Source of the DNA: Primula veris
Taxonomy: Eukaryota > Streptophyta > Magnoliopsida > Ericales > Primulaceae
DNA: 64,000 bases
Reading direction: 5' to 3'
Assembly: GCA_963682055.1 (NCBI GenBank)
Contig: OY821741.1
Location: forward strand, 22,080,711 to 22,144,710
The translations under genes were made by a program, and so were the position numbers. The notes below the pieces were generated by a model. It worked only from the letters and a program-made list of their open reading frames with translations. It was not told where the DNA came from and searched no databases. This document shows, piece after piece, positions 1 to 11,908 of this stretch. Every line of letters begins with the position of its first letter. The first letter of the stretch is position 1.

Positions 1-527
1 GGTAGTTGTACTAGAGGTTGGTTTAGTTCATTGACATGGATGTTCCCTTCGGGATGTGGGATGTTGATGTTTTCAGGGGCGCCTGGTATCTCCTTCTCGA
101 GATCGTGGCTATGATGAGACTTGGTGGCTGATAAATTGGTGTTTGTGGTGTGTAGATCCAGTGGATAAGCATTTGGGAAGATTTGTAACTGACGACGTTC
201 CCTAACTACAGAGCAGGTAAAATACCTAGGAGTATCTATTATGAGTTAATAAGAATTAAGTCAGGGGATTGGGAGTGTAATTTGTCGAATTAACCAATTA
301 CACAAAGACTTGACCGATCAGCCTTACCAGTCAGGTCCGGGAGATCTGATATGTTAACATCAAATTAAATCTGATCCAAACTAGGGCTTTTGGCTTATCC
401 TAATTTATGACTACTATATGAGAAGGCAATATTATAGGCTAATTTATTGGAAATGACTATCTAACAATTAAAAACAATTAAAACTATCAATTTTAACAAC
501 CGTGGTTCCTCAGCAGCGGTGCCAAAA
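1..527 (-). mobile_element. Leader/internal start of a gypsy element, partial
   Basis: This is the internal sequence next to the minus-strand LTR at 528..1552, and it runs off the left edge of the window. Read on the minus strand, the LTR is followed after about 4 bases by a primer-binding-site-like stretch (plus-strand 501..523) of the TGGCRCC type used by Athila/Tat gypsy elements. Positions 205..330 resemble the leader of the second gypsy element (59395..59480), so the two belong to one family. No gag start is visible here. Confidence 0.6.
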
Positions 528-1552
528 TGACTATTTGCCCTTTCGGTATGTAGTTTTTTCCTCCGCCCTGAAAGGCCTCGCAGGAGCACGAGGGTAGCAG
601 TAGTATTTTCGTTGGGAAGCACACCAATGTTATCGTCCGTGAAACCATTTGGTTGTTGGTGTAGATGGTTTTAGAGGGGTTTACTAATTAGGCGTCAATT
701 AATTACTAACGAGGAAAGTGTGTTGGTTTGTTAATCAAATGACTTGTTCCTTGAGGGTTTTAAATAACTAAAATCAGATTATTAGGTTGTTTTAATGATT
801 TTTTTAGTTTATGTATCAATTTATGTTCGTTAACATGCGGCCTTAATTAATCAATAACTAGCTTGTATGACGTTATCAATTTTTTTTAACTAGTTTGCAT
901 GCGAGAGATTACAATATTAATGTTTTATAGCTTGAAAACATATGTAAATATGCAGCAAAACAAAGGAAATACTAAAAACACATGAAGACGTAAGGAAAGA
1001 TGATGAATTAACTCACAAAATGAAGTCGGCAAACAAGGATCCGTGGACAAAACCTTGAATTTTGTATTTTTTTTCTTTGCTTTCTCTCTAGAACGAATTT
1101 TGAGATGTAAAACTGATGAAAAGTGATTGAATTATGATTATTTTCGGAATAGGAAAGATACATATTAATCTATCAAACGATAACAAATTCTATCTTATTC
1201 AAAATTTAAAATATACCGTCACCTGACCGGTCGAGCCAGTTCAGATTTGGTCTTCTAGAATCTTCTTTGCTCTATCTTGATTTGATTCCGTTTTGCAACT
1301 TCTTGGGGTTGTTTTTTAGTTCCTTAATTTTCCGAATTCTTCTCTTTAGGTCTCTCCTTTGATTTTCGTGCGTCTTTGTTTTGTTTTTGTGATGATTCCA
1401 TAATTTTTCCTACAAAGATGTAAAAAATTGCAAGTAAACCGGAAAAATACAGAAAAACACAAAACATGACTTAAACAAGCCTAAATGTCAATAAAAGTAT
1501 GCTAATAAGTACAAAATTAACACCCCAAAATTAATATTTCATGGTCTAATCA
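528..1552 (-). repeat. 5' LTR of gypsy element A
   Basis: A 1025-bp LTR in minus orientation. On the plus strand it starts TGACTATTTGCCC beside the primer binding site and ends GGTCTAATCA. It parallels the LTR at 59716..60698, which has the same ends and similar interior blocks. The base right after its end, 1553, resumes PMD gene sequence, so the element lies inside that gene. The matching LTR and target duplication are outside the window. Confidence 0.7.
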
Positions 1553-3933
1553 TCTGGTCCTCTTATTATTTGATGTTTTGGGCTTGAACGAAGATAGAAG
1601 TCGTTAGACCTATTACGAGGTTGCCTCCTGATTTCGAGCATGAGGTTGGTTTCTCTAGTTGAGAGTTAGGTTAGTTAACATTTTTTTTTTTTGTAATTAC
1701 TTTATTAGATATATATTATTAACATATATTTTGTCTATCTATTTGATTATTTATATAAATAATGTTTCACTAATTTGTTTACCTCGCCTCCAAGCATAGC
1801 AATTAGAGGCTCAAGTGTTAGGCAACATTTTATAAGAGGACTCAAATTTATCATTTTCAAGAGAGTATTATATATATTGAATTAAATGTACTACTTATAT
1901 AGCTACTATTTTTATTTTTTAATTACCTTTTTTGCTCTTTCTTTGATCTATCTATTAAATTTGAATATCACAATTACAACATTGTTACTATACACAACTT
2001 TATCACACTCTCGGTCTCTTTTCAACCGATTAATTGAATTGTGCATACTTTTTTTATTGAGTAGTATTTTAGTATATACTTACAGAATAAATATATTATT
2101 AAGTTTTAGTCAAGGTAAAAAGTCCTATATAGTCGATTTAATTCTATTGACTTACTTGTCAAATTTGCTTATTGGGCTTCAACTTTCATGTTCGTGTCAA
2201 GCCTCTCAATATCTAGAGACGCCTCTTTTTAGCCTTACAGATGGGCCTATTTATATTGGACTGCTAACCCAGATATAATCATGCATAATGTAAAGGTTCT
2301 TAGAGATATGTTTGATCGGATCGAACCCGCACATGTTAATGTTTTACTTTGTGTTTTTTGTTTTATTTTCCCGAATGCTTATATTGTGTATTTTCTTCCT
2401 CGAATTGCTTATATTATATATTTTATGTTTTTTCTTTATCGTTTACAGATTATATGGCACCCGTACGACGACATTGATCAGTTTCCCGACTACTACACCA
2501 CATGGCACGCAAATGGGCATGAGAATGTGCCACTTAAATAGTTATATGTATGGAGAAGGTTGACTGGCATCCAATCGATAGGTGCAAAAGGCAGCTTAGG
2601 TGGCGAGGGAATGTCGGTACCCCTTTGTCCGGGACCGTATCACTACCAAAACAATTTGTTCGGGCTTCTAACGGATCTACGACGTGCTGCCCCGGACCTT
2701 GACAGGCCGAACCATGCCTATGCCGGCCTAGAGAAGCGTATCGAGCACGTTCTTCAATTAATGATACTGCCCCCTTGGGGGGGCCTCGACGTTTTAGTGA
2801 CGTGGCCCAGTCCACCAACTGTAACCCCTGTTCAAGGACTGTACCTTTGTCAAAGTCTTAAATAGCTCTGACGCCATTAGATCAGTATCTAATAGTACAA
2901 TGATCCAAGGGCTGATATGTCCTTAGATCACACTATAAATACCCCCACCAATACCACATTAGTGGGGGAGGGAGAAAAAACATAAGAGAGAGAGAGAGAA
3001 CCAAAAGAACCCGATATACACAACTGCACCTCGGAGAAACTGGCTTCACCACCCGAACCACTCCACCATACGTAACCGGCCCGATCCACCTCTCCCTTTA
3101 GCTAAGTATTTGTATCAACCTTGTGGGTCCCCTCCACCGTACTGACTTGATCGTCGGAGAGGGAAATCCTGGGATCATCCCGGGCCCCCTGTTCATTGCT
3201 TGTGCATGTACGACAAGCATCCGTTACTGAAGCAGACCATATCTCCATCGACCTCCTAACAACCCCGGACCCGACGCGTATTATAGAATAAGACGAGCCT
3301 AGGAAGAAAAATAGGCTCGCCATTAGGTACTACCAAAATATTACTAAATCGGTTTGGAAAAACACCCTAGTTCGTAACATGGATCGAAGAGGCCATACTA
3401 ATCATAACTGGCCTACTGAACATCGAAACTGGGTGGATTTATGGAACAATCACTTGGGGCGGCTTGTGGATAATACTATTGCTACAACAATCGAATCTGT
3501 TACCCAAAAATATATGGGTTGATACAAAGATAGTACACACCGCCGTATTACTCATCCGATAAAAAAGAAAGATAAAGGTCGTGAGGGGCAAGCTTGATTG
3601 TTTGGTAAGTGTTTATTTCCCAACAAACTTATCTTATTTAGTTATGTTGTTACTATTTTTCTTATATTTTTAATTTTGTTAACAACATTTCATATGTATC
3701 AATATTTTCATCTACAGATTGTGCACCATAATTATCGTTATTTCGTACAACAAGTGATCCAGACTGAGGTGGATAATATAGATGCAGAGTGTCAGCACAT
3801 GGAAATAGATCCAATTGGCGGTGATGACGGTCAGGATGCTAACGATGGCAATCACAATGACAACCCCGATGATGAGGATGTCAATGGAGATGGTGGTCAT
3901 GGTCGTGGTAGAGGGCATGACCGTGTACAATAA
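1553..3933 (+). pseudogene. Plant mobile domain (PMD) gene remnant 1
   Basis: Remnant of a MAIN/MAIL-like gene with an aminotransferase-like plant mobile domain. It aligns exon by exon with the second copy at 53358..55794. Inferred pieces are 1553..1669 (with VRPITRLPPD), 2241..2334 (RW then HNVKVLRDMFDRIEPAHV), 2449..2600 continuing at 3328..3604 (IIWHPYDDIDQF, EKVDWHP, NHNWPTEHRNWV), and 3718..3933 (acidic Gly/Asp-rich tail ending in TAA). Introns 1670..2240, 2335..2448 and 3605..3717 have GT..AG ends. The N-terminal domain with the THTFH motif is missing, lying beyond the gypsy LTR. Damage includes in-frame TGA at 1585 and 3520, both where tryptophan is expected, a frameshift near 2537, and a solo LTR at 2601. 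PMD proteins occur as host genes and as transposon passengers; which this was cannot be told. Confidence 0.75.
2601..3322 (+). mobile_element. Solo LTR inserted in PMD gene 1
   Basis: A 722-bp insertion starting TGGCGAG and ending CTCGCCA (7-bp inverted ends). It is flanked by perfect 5-bp target duplications TTAGG at 2596..2600 and 3323..3327. A TATA-like ACTATAAATAC lies near 2931 and is followed by a GA-rich stretch, as in an LTR promoter read on the plus strand. It has no internal coding region, so it is best read as a solo LTR left by recombination. The PMD reading frame continues across it when one target copy is ignored, which confirms the borders. The family is not recognised. Confidence 0.8.
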
Positions 3934-4379
3934 ATGAAATGTGCACGACAAGTTTTTTCCAACCATCACTTGGGATAATATCCTTAAGACTTGCTTAAAA
4001 CATTTTTTGCTTTATGGAATGTGCACAATAAATGATTGGAAGTAGGAAAAATGATGGTTAGTGCATTCGTTAGAGCCATGTCCCTATCGGTCAATGCCAC
4101 CATCGGAAATTCACAACCATTTAAAGCCACCTTCAAACATTACAAGGCCCATATATAATTTAGTTTTGTTTCATTACGGATTAAACCAAATCCAACTCAA
4201 AAGTTTGTTGTGTTGAAGCAGCGCCTACAACTTACAAAAAATGAATTTTAAACCTATTTATCCTAAATTTACAATCCATTAAGTGTACATACGGATAAGG
4301 ATAAAACAAGCTTATCGAATAGCGGTGGGAAAAAAACAAACATTTTCAGGTGTCATTTGGTTCATCTTAATTGTAAAAA
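3934..4379. other. Gene-free stretch after PMD remnant 1
   Basis: AT-rich sequence with no supported gene. The words TGTGCACRA and AAATGATGG recur around 3940 and 4020, which hints at a small diverged duplication. Nothing else is recognisable. Confidence 0.4.
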
Positions 4380-5041
4380 TAGCAGTAACCCTTTTTATTT
4401 AGCATGTGTAAAAGCTGCTTAATCTGACTTCTACCCACAACTTATTTCAACATGTATTTTGCAATACAATTATGCATATTGTTTATGTTAGAGACATTAT
4501 CAGTAAATTGATCTTGGACAGATTCTAGTATAGATCTTACACTACGGCTAGTTTTTCATAGATGTTTAACTATTTCTACCTCTGGTTCTTTTAAACGAGC
4601 AACCCTAACATTACCTTGAAAATATGTGGACGGAAGATGATCATGCAAACCATTTCTAATATAACATTTCCATTTATTATCCGTTATGTAACCATCAGTC
4701 CTAAATGGATATTCTGTTTTTATGGTACCTATTGTACATGGGTTGGTGGTGGATGGTTTTTATTGGTGATACAAACCAGAACAGTGAAAAACTATTACTA
4801 CCTTCAGTTTCTTTGTCCCACCTATCTCCACAGAACTCGGCTTTTTAATAATAGAAAAAACAAGTTGAAAAACAATGGGATCTAGATGCTTCATCATATC
4901 TTCAACTGTTTCCCCCTCTTCATCAGTGAAATATTGTGTACCATCGGAAATTGAAGGAGTGGAGATACTGCTAGCCTGAACCATTTGAGGGCCCCAAAAT
5001 TGACATTGTGGAGTTTCTTGACTATCGCTTTCGGAACTCAT
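4380..5041 (-). pseudogene. FAR1/MULE transposase-like N-terminal fragment
   Basis: Read leftward from ATG 5041, a 93-codon acidic, Ser-rich N-terminus (MSSESDSQETPQ) ends at a stop near 4760. In further frames follow TEYPFR, then KWKCYIRNGLHDHLP near 4690, then a run resembling RLKEPEVEIVKHL and SVRSILESVQDQF near 4560..4600. This order (zinc-finger-like PFR, GLHDH, then the helix before the MULE transposase) matches the N-terminal half of plant FAR1-related/MULE proteins. The transposase core with its DDE residues is absent and there are several frame breaks. It is either a decayed MULE fragment or a decayed FAR1-type gene. Recognition is by motif only. Confidence 0.5.
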
Positions 5042-5164
5042 CTTGAGTTGTGAATTAAAATTCTAGTTTTACGTATGAAATTTTTGGAGAAGGAAAGTTT
5101 TTGGAAAGTTTGATTGATATGTTGTGTATGTTGTGAAGAAGAGTAGTGGACTTGGATTTATCTA

Positions 5165-7205
5165 ATTCTAGGCTAATTTTTCATTCAAATACTATAATAA
5201 TTGGGCAAATTATGATGGGTTTACTGATGTTATTAAAAAAATTTGGGGCAAAGATGTATCTGGTTGCAAAATGTTCACTTTGTATGCTAAGTTAAAAGAA
5301 GTAAAACTTGGTTAAAATCACTTTTGAATGAGAAAGGTATAGATATTTCTCAATTCTCAACAAGACAAAAGGGCAAAAAAAAAATAAACGGGCTTGCTGC
5401 ATTATGAGATTGAAAATAGTGGCCCTAAGGAAGTTGTGATAGTTAAACTGCAAGAAAGCAACAAGATATATTTAGAGATTATTACTTTAGAAGCAAGTGT
5501 ATCAAAGCAAAAAAACAGAATTCTATGCTTATAACAAGGAGATGAAAACACTTCTTTCTTCCACAAATATATTATTCAAAGGAAGCAACATAATAAAATT
5601 ATTAAAATCACAAATGATAATGGTGTGATTATTGACGATTGTGAGGTTATTAATGAAGAATTCTTAAATTACTATAAAAACTTTTGGGTATGTAAGTGAA
5701 ATTCATTATCCAGGTAAACGAATTCTTTCTAAATTCATTTCTAATAAGATCGGAGATGAGAAATCTGAGAAGCTTAATTATGCCTTTTTTTATGGATGAA
5801 ATAAAAACCTACTTATTCTCTTTTAATCCAAACAATGTCGCTGGCCCAGATGGATTTAATGTTCACTTCTACAATGACTCTTGGGATATTATTGGTACTG
5901 AGGTGTGTGGAGCTATTAATGAGTTAGTTACTACAAGGAAAATTCTTAAGCAGATTAACTCAATTGCAATCTCTCTTATCCCTAAATGTGATGTTTCTAC
6001 TACAATATAAGACTTTAGGCCTATCTATTGTTGTAACTATATTTATGAGTGTATTTCCGAGCTTAAAGCATATAGATCGTAAAATTTAATGCAGCAAATT
6101 GTTGCTGAAAATCAATCAGCTTTTGTGAAAGGAATATCAATTAGTGAAAATATTTTTTTGGCGCAAAAATTACTAAAAGACTATCATAAGAATGGAACTC
6201 ATGCAAATATATATGGCATTATAGTTGATATAATGAAAGAATTCGAATAAATTATATGGTAGTTTATCTTGAAGGCACATAAGGTTCATGGGTTCCCTAC
6301 TAAATACATTCAGAGGATTAAGCTCTGTGTTTCTACTCCTACATTTTCTTTGAATATTGTTGGTGCTCTTTAAGTCTATTTTAAAGGAGAAAAATGATTG
6401 CGGCAAGGTGACCCGCTATCGCTTTATTTATTTGTTCTAGGCATGGATAATCTAAACTTTTAAACAAGATGGGTTCTTCCCAGATTTTAAATACCACTGG
6501 AAATGCAGAAAGGTAAAGATTAATCATCTTATCTTTGCCAAGGATTTCCTTATCTTGAGTAATGCTGATATTAATTCTGCTACATTAATCAAAGATTTTA
6601 CCTCTCTGTTTACTGCCCTCTTTGTACTGCTAATTAATAATAGCAAGAGTAATATATCTTTATCAGGCTCTAAAGATGATGTAAATAGTGATTTAATTAA
6701 CCTTTTTGGAGTACTAAGAAGGTAATCTCCCTATTAGATATCTTGGCATATATCTTATTACTTCAAGACAAAAGGAGAGTGACTACAACCCTATTATTGA
6801 AAGCATAGAGGAAAAAATTAATTGTTGGACTAATAGATTCTTATCCTATGCTCGAAGGTTACAATTTATAAGGTCTATTCTTTTTAGTATGCAGAAATAT
6901 TGGTGCCAACATTTTATTCTTCCTCTGCAGTCTATAAAAATATTTAAAGCATTTTTAGATTTATAGGTGAAATGTTGATAGTCATACTGGGTCTAAAGTG
7001 AGTTGGAATGATTTGATATTATCTTTTGAAAAGGTGGTCGGTCTATGTATCAAAAAATTAAAAAAGTGAAATAAAGTTTTGTTAGTTTAATGGATTTGAA
7101 ACCTTCAAAATCCAGAGTACTCTTGAAAAAATGGGTTGATATTGATATTTTAAAAGGACTTAGATTCTGGGATATAAAACCACCTTACTCAAGTGTTTGT
7201 ATTTG
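5165..7205 (+). pseudogene. LINE (L1-type) ORF2 remnant, reverse transcriptase part
   Basis: A non-LTR retrotransposon ORF2, 5' truncated: no endonuclease is seen. From left to right come the linker (5180..5690), RT motifs VAGPDGFNVHFY (near 5845), DFRPI (6010), NQSAFVKG (6110), RQGDPLSLYLFVLGMD (6400) and YLGIYLITSR (6740), then the thumb region (6800..6950). Frames break repeatedly. The catalytic FADD box reads FAKD at 6534..6545, so even a repaired frame would lack an essential aspartate. The 3' part continues at 10690 beyond a 3.4-kb insertion. Confidence 0.85.
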
Positions 7206-7494
7206 AAATAAATTACTACATTCGTCCCAAATTATAAGGACGCATTGGAGAATCAACTTCTTAATTTTTTTTTTTTAACTTTTCAAATAAAACACCAATT
7301 TTAGAGCATATGTATCAGTTTGTGTATATGTGCAATATATTCCTTATTTTCAGGGACTCATATGGAAAAAAAAAACTGGCATCAGTTAGCGTAGTGTTCC
7401 CTCATATTTTACGTTAAAGCACAGACTACCCTGTATAGAAGGGAACTTCACCCTCACCGTATAAATATAATAATATTACTTTTTGTTGGCCCCC

Positions 7495-7670
7495 GCAAAA
7501 TACAACGCATCCTTCATCTCTCTCTTTATCTCTCTCTATAAAGATTAAACTAGGTACCCATCATCTATCTCCTCATCTCTGTTAATTTTGTTCATATCAT
7601 CATTAATTTTTAAAATTGAAACCCTAGCTTTCAATCAAACAGATGGTGAGACTTGTGTTTCATCAAATAG
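7495..7670 (+). promoter_or_regulatory. Promoter/5'UTR-like stretch
   Basis: CT-rich sequence with CTCTCTATAAAG near 7533, then a leader with GAAACCCTAGC (a telo-box often seen in plant 5'UTRs) and an ATG at 7643 (AGATGGTGAGACTTG). The frame from this ATG soon becomes intron-like. It looks like the 5' end of a plant gene and may pair with the exon at 9799, but no continuous coding path is proven. Confidence 0.3.
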
Positions 7671-9798
7671 GTTGGTTGGTTTTTAATTTTTGTTTTCTAT
7701 TAACTGGATCTAGTTAGAATTTTTTTTTAAAATTTTAGAAATTCTTTTTATCAGAATTTATGACATTTATTTGTGAGAAAAAGTTCAAACTTTAGTGTAA
7801 TTGACTTGCTACCCTATTTATAATGAAAGGTTTCTCCAATTTTGATTTATGACAGCTGTGTTCATGTGCTATTGACATGTTAATTTTTTCAACTTATGTG
7901 TGCTTTGATATATTTTTTCTTTCATAATCTAATTTTTGTAGCTGTGTTTTTTGCTCAATCCCGATACCTTTGTTACATACAGATGGGTAAATAATTGGAC
8001 AAGATGAACAAATAGGAGTATTTGACTTTCCTCTTTGGCACTGAACAAATAGCTATCAATCAATTGACATGTTGGTTAATTTTTTTAGGTTTCCATTACG
8101 GTTTTAATTTCGAGATATTCGCATAACCTCGCTAGGTATAAGGGATGTGCTTTGTTTATTAAAAAATATGTCATAATTGACTTTAGTGTTTTACTTGTTT
8201 GCTGTTATAGTAGAAACTTCTTCTATGTTAAAAAAAGTAAGTTTTTTCTGTAAACCACTGTATTTTATTGGTTTAGCCCAACATTATGTTAAAACATGCT
8301 TATATAAGCCTAGTATTCTCCTCTCTTTTTTAAAAAAAAATGACCTTAGCATTCTTATTGACAAATAGTTATACAAACAAACGAGATGGCCTTTATTCGA
8401 GACATGTATTAATTTTTTTACTTACAACTGATGAAATTTGTTTGGTAACTTAAAGTCGATCATAGCTAATGTTCGTAGTTGGCGTGCTAAAATAGTTGAA
8501 TTATAAAAGCTTCATCATAAAAATGGCAGTATAGGGTGTACCATGGTGATTCTTGTTTAGAATACTCTTTGTTTTTTTACTGCTAAGGTGATTGCATATT
8601 TTATTGATAGTTTGGTTAGATGTTGCAGAATATTTTCGATTATTTATGTGTTTGGATAAGGTTTTGTATCCTTTAATTTCTAAACATTTATCAATGTATA
8701 TGTACTTTCTCAGAAAGGGTCTTTTGAGTTTGTACTTTAAATCGGCTTTTGAAACTTTAGAGCCATCCAAGTCTTATTTGATCAAAAGAAAGATTCAAAT
8801 TTTTTTGTTTTTTCTGCTTTTAGGTAAGTTTTGTTGCTTCAACATTTTAGTTGTTTAGCTGCTGATCTGATCATGTGCGTCTCTAAGAGATTTGAGATTG
8901 TCTCTCAATTGTAATTATCAAATGTAGTAGAAATATGATCTTACAACATAGATGCGTATACATTCTAAGCAAAAAAAGCATTTATAGCTTTAGATAAGCC
9001 ACTTCATCCTCATGATTTTGTATTGCTCAAATGAATTCTTAACTTTCACAAATTGGAATAGTGATTTTGGATAAATAAAATCTGGTTCTTTTATTGTTTT
9101 TATCAAATTGAAATAGAAATGCTTACAAATTAAAATCAAACAGAAGAAGAATCCACTGAACAAATCTGATTTCTAACTTTCACAAATTGAAATAGGAAGG
9201 ATCAAAAATTGAAATAGTTCTAGTTGTTTTTATATATTTTTATGTGAAGTGGATCTTGATCAGAAAAAGTGTTAGACCTTTGACCAAATTTTTTGATATG
9301 TTGAACCAAATGACTGTTGGTGGGAGATGGTTTAATCTAAATTTGAAAATTAGCAGCTTTAGTATAATACTAACAAGAAAGTCTTGTTGGAAACAGTGGA
9401 GGATTGTTTTTTTATTGTGTATGTTAATCTCTTGTGTGAATGTTCATTTGATTGTATATGCAGAACATATAATAAATTTATCTTTCGATAGTTCAATGTG
9501 TGAATGTAGTGATCTTTAGTTGAATTGAAAAAGGACAGAAATTATTATCAACTTCTTCATGTTTTAAAGAACTTTTCAATCATGTCATTTGATTTAGTTC
9601 CCTTTCAGGACACGAATATATGGTATGTGACTGTAACAAATGAGAACAAAGATAGGAGTACTTAGCATAACTGAGCCATTCATGTCTGAAATTGTTTACA
9701 AAAGTACTCTGTAACATTTAAGTTTTGTTTCGTTTACAAGATTGGACCTTCAATGTTGTTTATTCAAGTTCTTATTCTTGCTTTAGTTTCTATTTATA

Positions 9799-9981
9799 GG
9801 ACGTTTCGTTTACATGGAGAGATATTCTTTGCCAATGCAAAATGGAGATCCTCGGTGGCGTCGCTAACATGAAGAACGAGATCATATCTTTTTCGGAGTC
9901 TTATGACCCATCAAATCCGGTCACCACTGAAGATATCCATCAAGTGTTCGAGAACTATTCAAAGAAGCGCTGCAGAAATTA
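9799..9981 (+). CDS. Hypothetical terminal exon
   Basis: Gene-like open stretch of about 60 codons. It follows a polypyrimidine tract and acceptor (TTTCTATTTATAG) and ends in TAA at 9979..9981. It contains CKMEILGGVANMKNEI and, near its end, VFENYSKKRCRN. Base composition is clearly less AT-rich than its surroundings and codon use is plausible. The sequence reads as the last exon of a protein gene with intron-like AT-rich DNA upstream. I do not recognise the family. It lies wholly inside the insertion that splits the LINE, so it may be a captured or displaced gene fragment. Confidence 0.35.
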
Positions 9982-10689
9982 ATTATTTTTCACTTGTCTT
10001 TCTTATGGACTATTGTAGGTAATAATTTGTATGGGTAAGTTCAGAACTCATGACTTCTGTTAGTAGTGTGGATGGTATGATTATGTAAATCGTTCCGGTC
10101 TTAAATTTTCTATTTACACTTGTGGACTACTTGTTGGTGGAATGACTTTGTATTTTTTGAATGATGGTTGTGTTTTTCCCATTTCCTTGGCATAGTCTTA
10201 AGTTAAGACTAAAGGATTATTTGGTTGTAGCATTTATTATCAATGATTAGTTATTTCCTTTTTTCTTGTTTTTACATTATCGTAACATACCATTGAAGAA
10301 GAAACATACAACCAAATGAAAATTGTTTCCGTATGGTTTATTCAAGTAAATAACATGATTATGTGAAAGGGTTGGAAATAAATATGGAAGGATATAAAGT
10401 TAATATAAAACAATAAAATATATGGTTAGTTAGGATAAATATGTTAATATAGGGAAACTGAAATGGGTATAAAGTTAAATGGTTACCTCAAATTGTGAAA
10501 TGGTGTAAATTTAGGGGCAAGTATATGTATATTAAGTATGGGTACAAATATAATCATGCTACTTTTTACTTTCTATTTTCGGAAAGTTCCATTTAATTGG
10601 GGATTTCCAAAATGGAATAAGTATCATTTAATTAAGGACGGAGTTAATTGGATGACGCCGAACTCTAATTAAGTAAAAAGTTGGTATTG

Positions 10690-11650
10690 ATACTAAAATC
10701 ACACTTTTGTTAGAGAACTAATGATGCTCCTATTTTCTCAGTCTTAGACTCTATTATTGTTTATAATTCTCGTTTAAATAGAAAAGCAAAAGTGAGTGAT
10801 ATTATGGCAAATGGGGAATGGTTCGTCCCTTTCTCATACCCAACTTATATGCAAGACTTGATAATTTATTTGGCTAACTTCAACTATTCTACTGGCTATG
10901 AGGACAAAGCTATTTGGTTACCTAATAATTCCGGTTTCTCGGTAGCTTTGGCTTGGAAAGAAATTAGATAAAGAAAAAAAATGCAATGGCTCTATTTGAT
11001 GTGGAAAAACCTAGAATTTCTAAGTGTAGCTTTATTTTATGGTTTGAAATATTGAACAACTTACATACGAAAGAATTCTATTGAATATTCGAGTTGGAGC
11101 TGATAATACATGTTTATTTTGTGGAAGGGAGACTAAATCTTTCAATCATCTCTACTTTTTGTGTTCTTACTCCTCCAAAATGCTTCAATTAGGTTTTGAC
11201 CAAATTCAGACTTATTCCTTCACATGTGATTGGATATGGGGTCAGTGGATTAACTAGGGAATTAATACTTTTAAGAGATCGATTGAATATTAAAACAAGT
11301 GAAATGTGCTCTTTGCGAGTGTTATTTATAAGATATGGATTGAAATACAGTCGCAAATTGTTACCTCTAAAAATTGGTTCTTCATGATGTTGTTTTCATG
11401 ATAAATGCCCTATTTGTTGGTTGATCACGACTAGAATTTGGGGGGGGGGGGGGGGGAGGGTGTTTGTTGAGGGGATAGTTTCTTATTTGAAGAAATTATT
11501 TTTTTCTCTGCTAGTTGTTTGATTGGTTTTTATGCTTTTACCTTTGCAGCTAAGTTAGCGAGGGAGATGACTTGTTTAATCTCCAATAGTTATAATGTGT
11601 AACTATATCAGCTGTTCATTTGGTAAATCAAATTATTTAACCTTGCCAAA
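10690..11650 (+). pseudogene. LINE ORF2 remnant, 3' part
   Basis: Continuation of the LINE at 5165..7205. It begins with AKVSDIMANGEWFVPF near 10785, then WLPNNSGFSVALAWKEIR near 10915, typical of the region after the RT thumb. A zinc-knuckle region follows (11000..11170) in broken frames. It ends near 11650 with an A-rich tail (AAAAAAATAATAATAAC). A 17-G run at 11440..11456 interrupts the 3' region. Confidence 0.7.
11440..11456. repeat. Poly-G tract
   Basis: Seventeen consecutive G, then A and GGG, in the 3' region of the LINE remnant. The length may not be exact, since such runs are hard to sequence. Confidence 0.7.
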
Positions 11651-11908
11651 AAAATAATAATAACAACAAGTAATAATGAGTGTTAATTCATTAGTAAACG
11701 AAAATAAATACCCGATCAACAATAGCCTAAAGAGAGAAAGAGTGAGACGAGTAGGGTGAATAACTATAGTCGTTGTTAGAATGACCAACCTTCAACCACC
11801 CGATCCAACCTACGATAGCACCAAAAATGACCAACCCATCTCACCAGACCCTCCTCTATTGTTGGGAAATTCTCACATGGTACGCCTCACATAGATAACA
11901 TTCGAAAA

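Larger units (their letters stand above)
7206..10689. mobile_element. 3.4-kb insertion splitting the LINE, with MITE-like ends
   Basis: LINE ORF2 stops near 7205 and resumes near 10690. The insert starts TACTACATTCGTCCCAAATT (7211..7230), like a Stowaway/mariner end. It finishes GGACGGAGTTA (10636..10646), whose reverse complement TAACTCCGTCCTTAATTAA is also mariner/Stowaway-like. Beyond the first 15 or so bases the two ends do not match each other, so they may be ends of two separate MITEs instead of one element. Inside are a 5'UTR-like stretch (7495..7645) and one gene-like exon (9799..9981). About 100 bp of LINE may be missing at the junction. Confidence 0.5.

Noticed and set aside
1886..2278. 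130-codon hydrophobic open frame
   Set aside because: AT-rich chance frame inside the inferred PMD intron 1670..2240; no family match.
8501..8858. Overlapping 88-89 codon frames on both strands
   Set aside because: Low-complexity AT-rich frames within the LINE insertion; no conserved motif.
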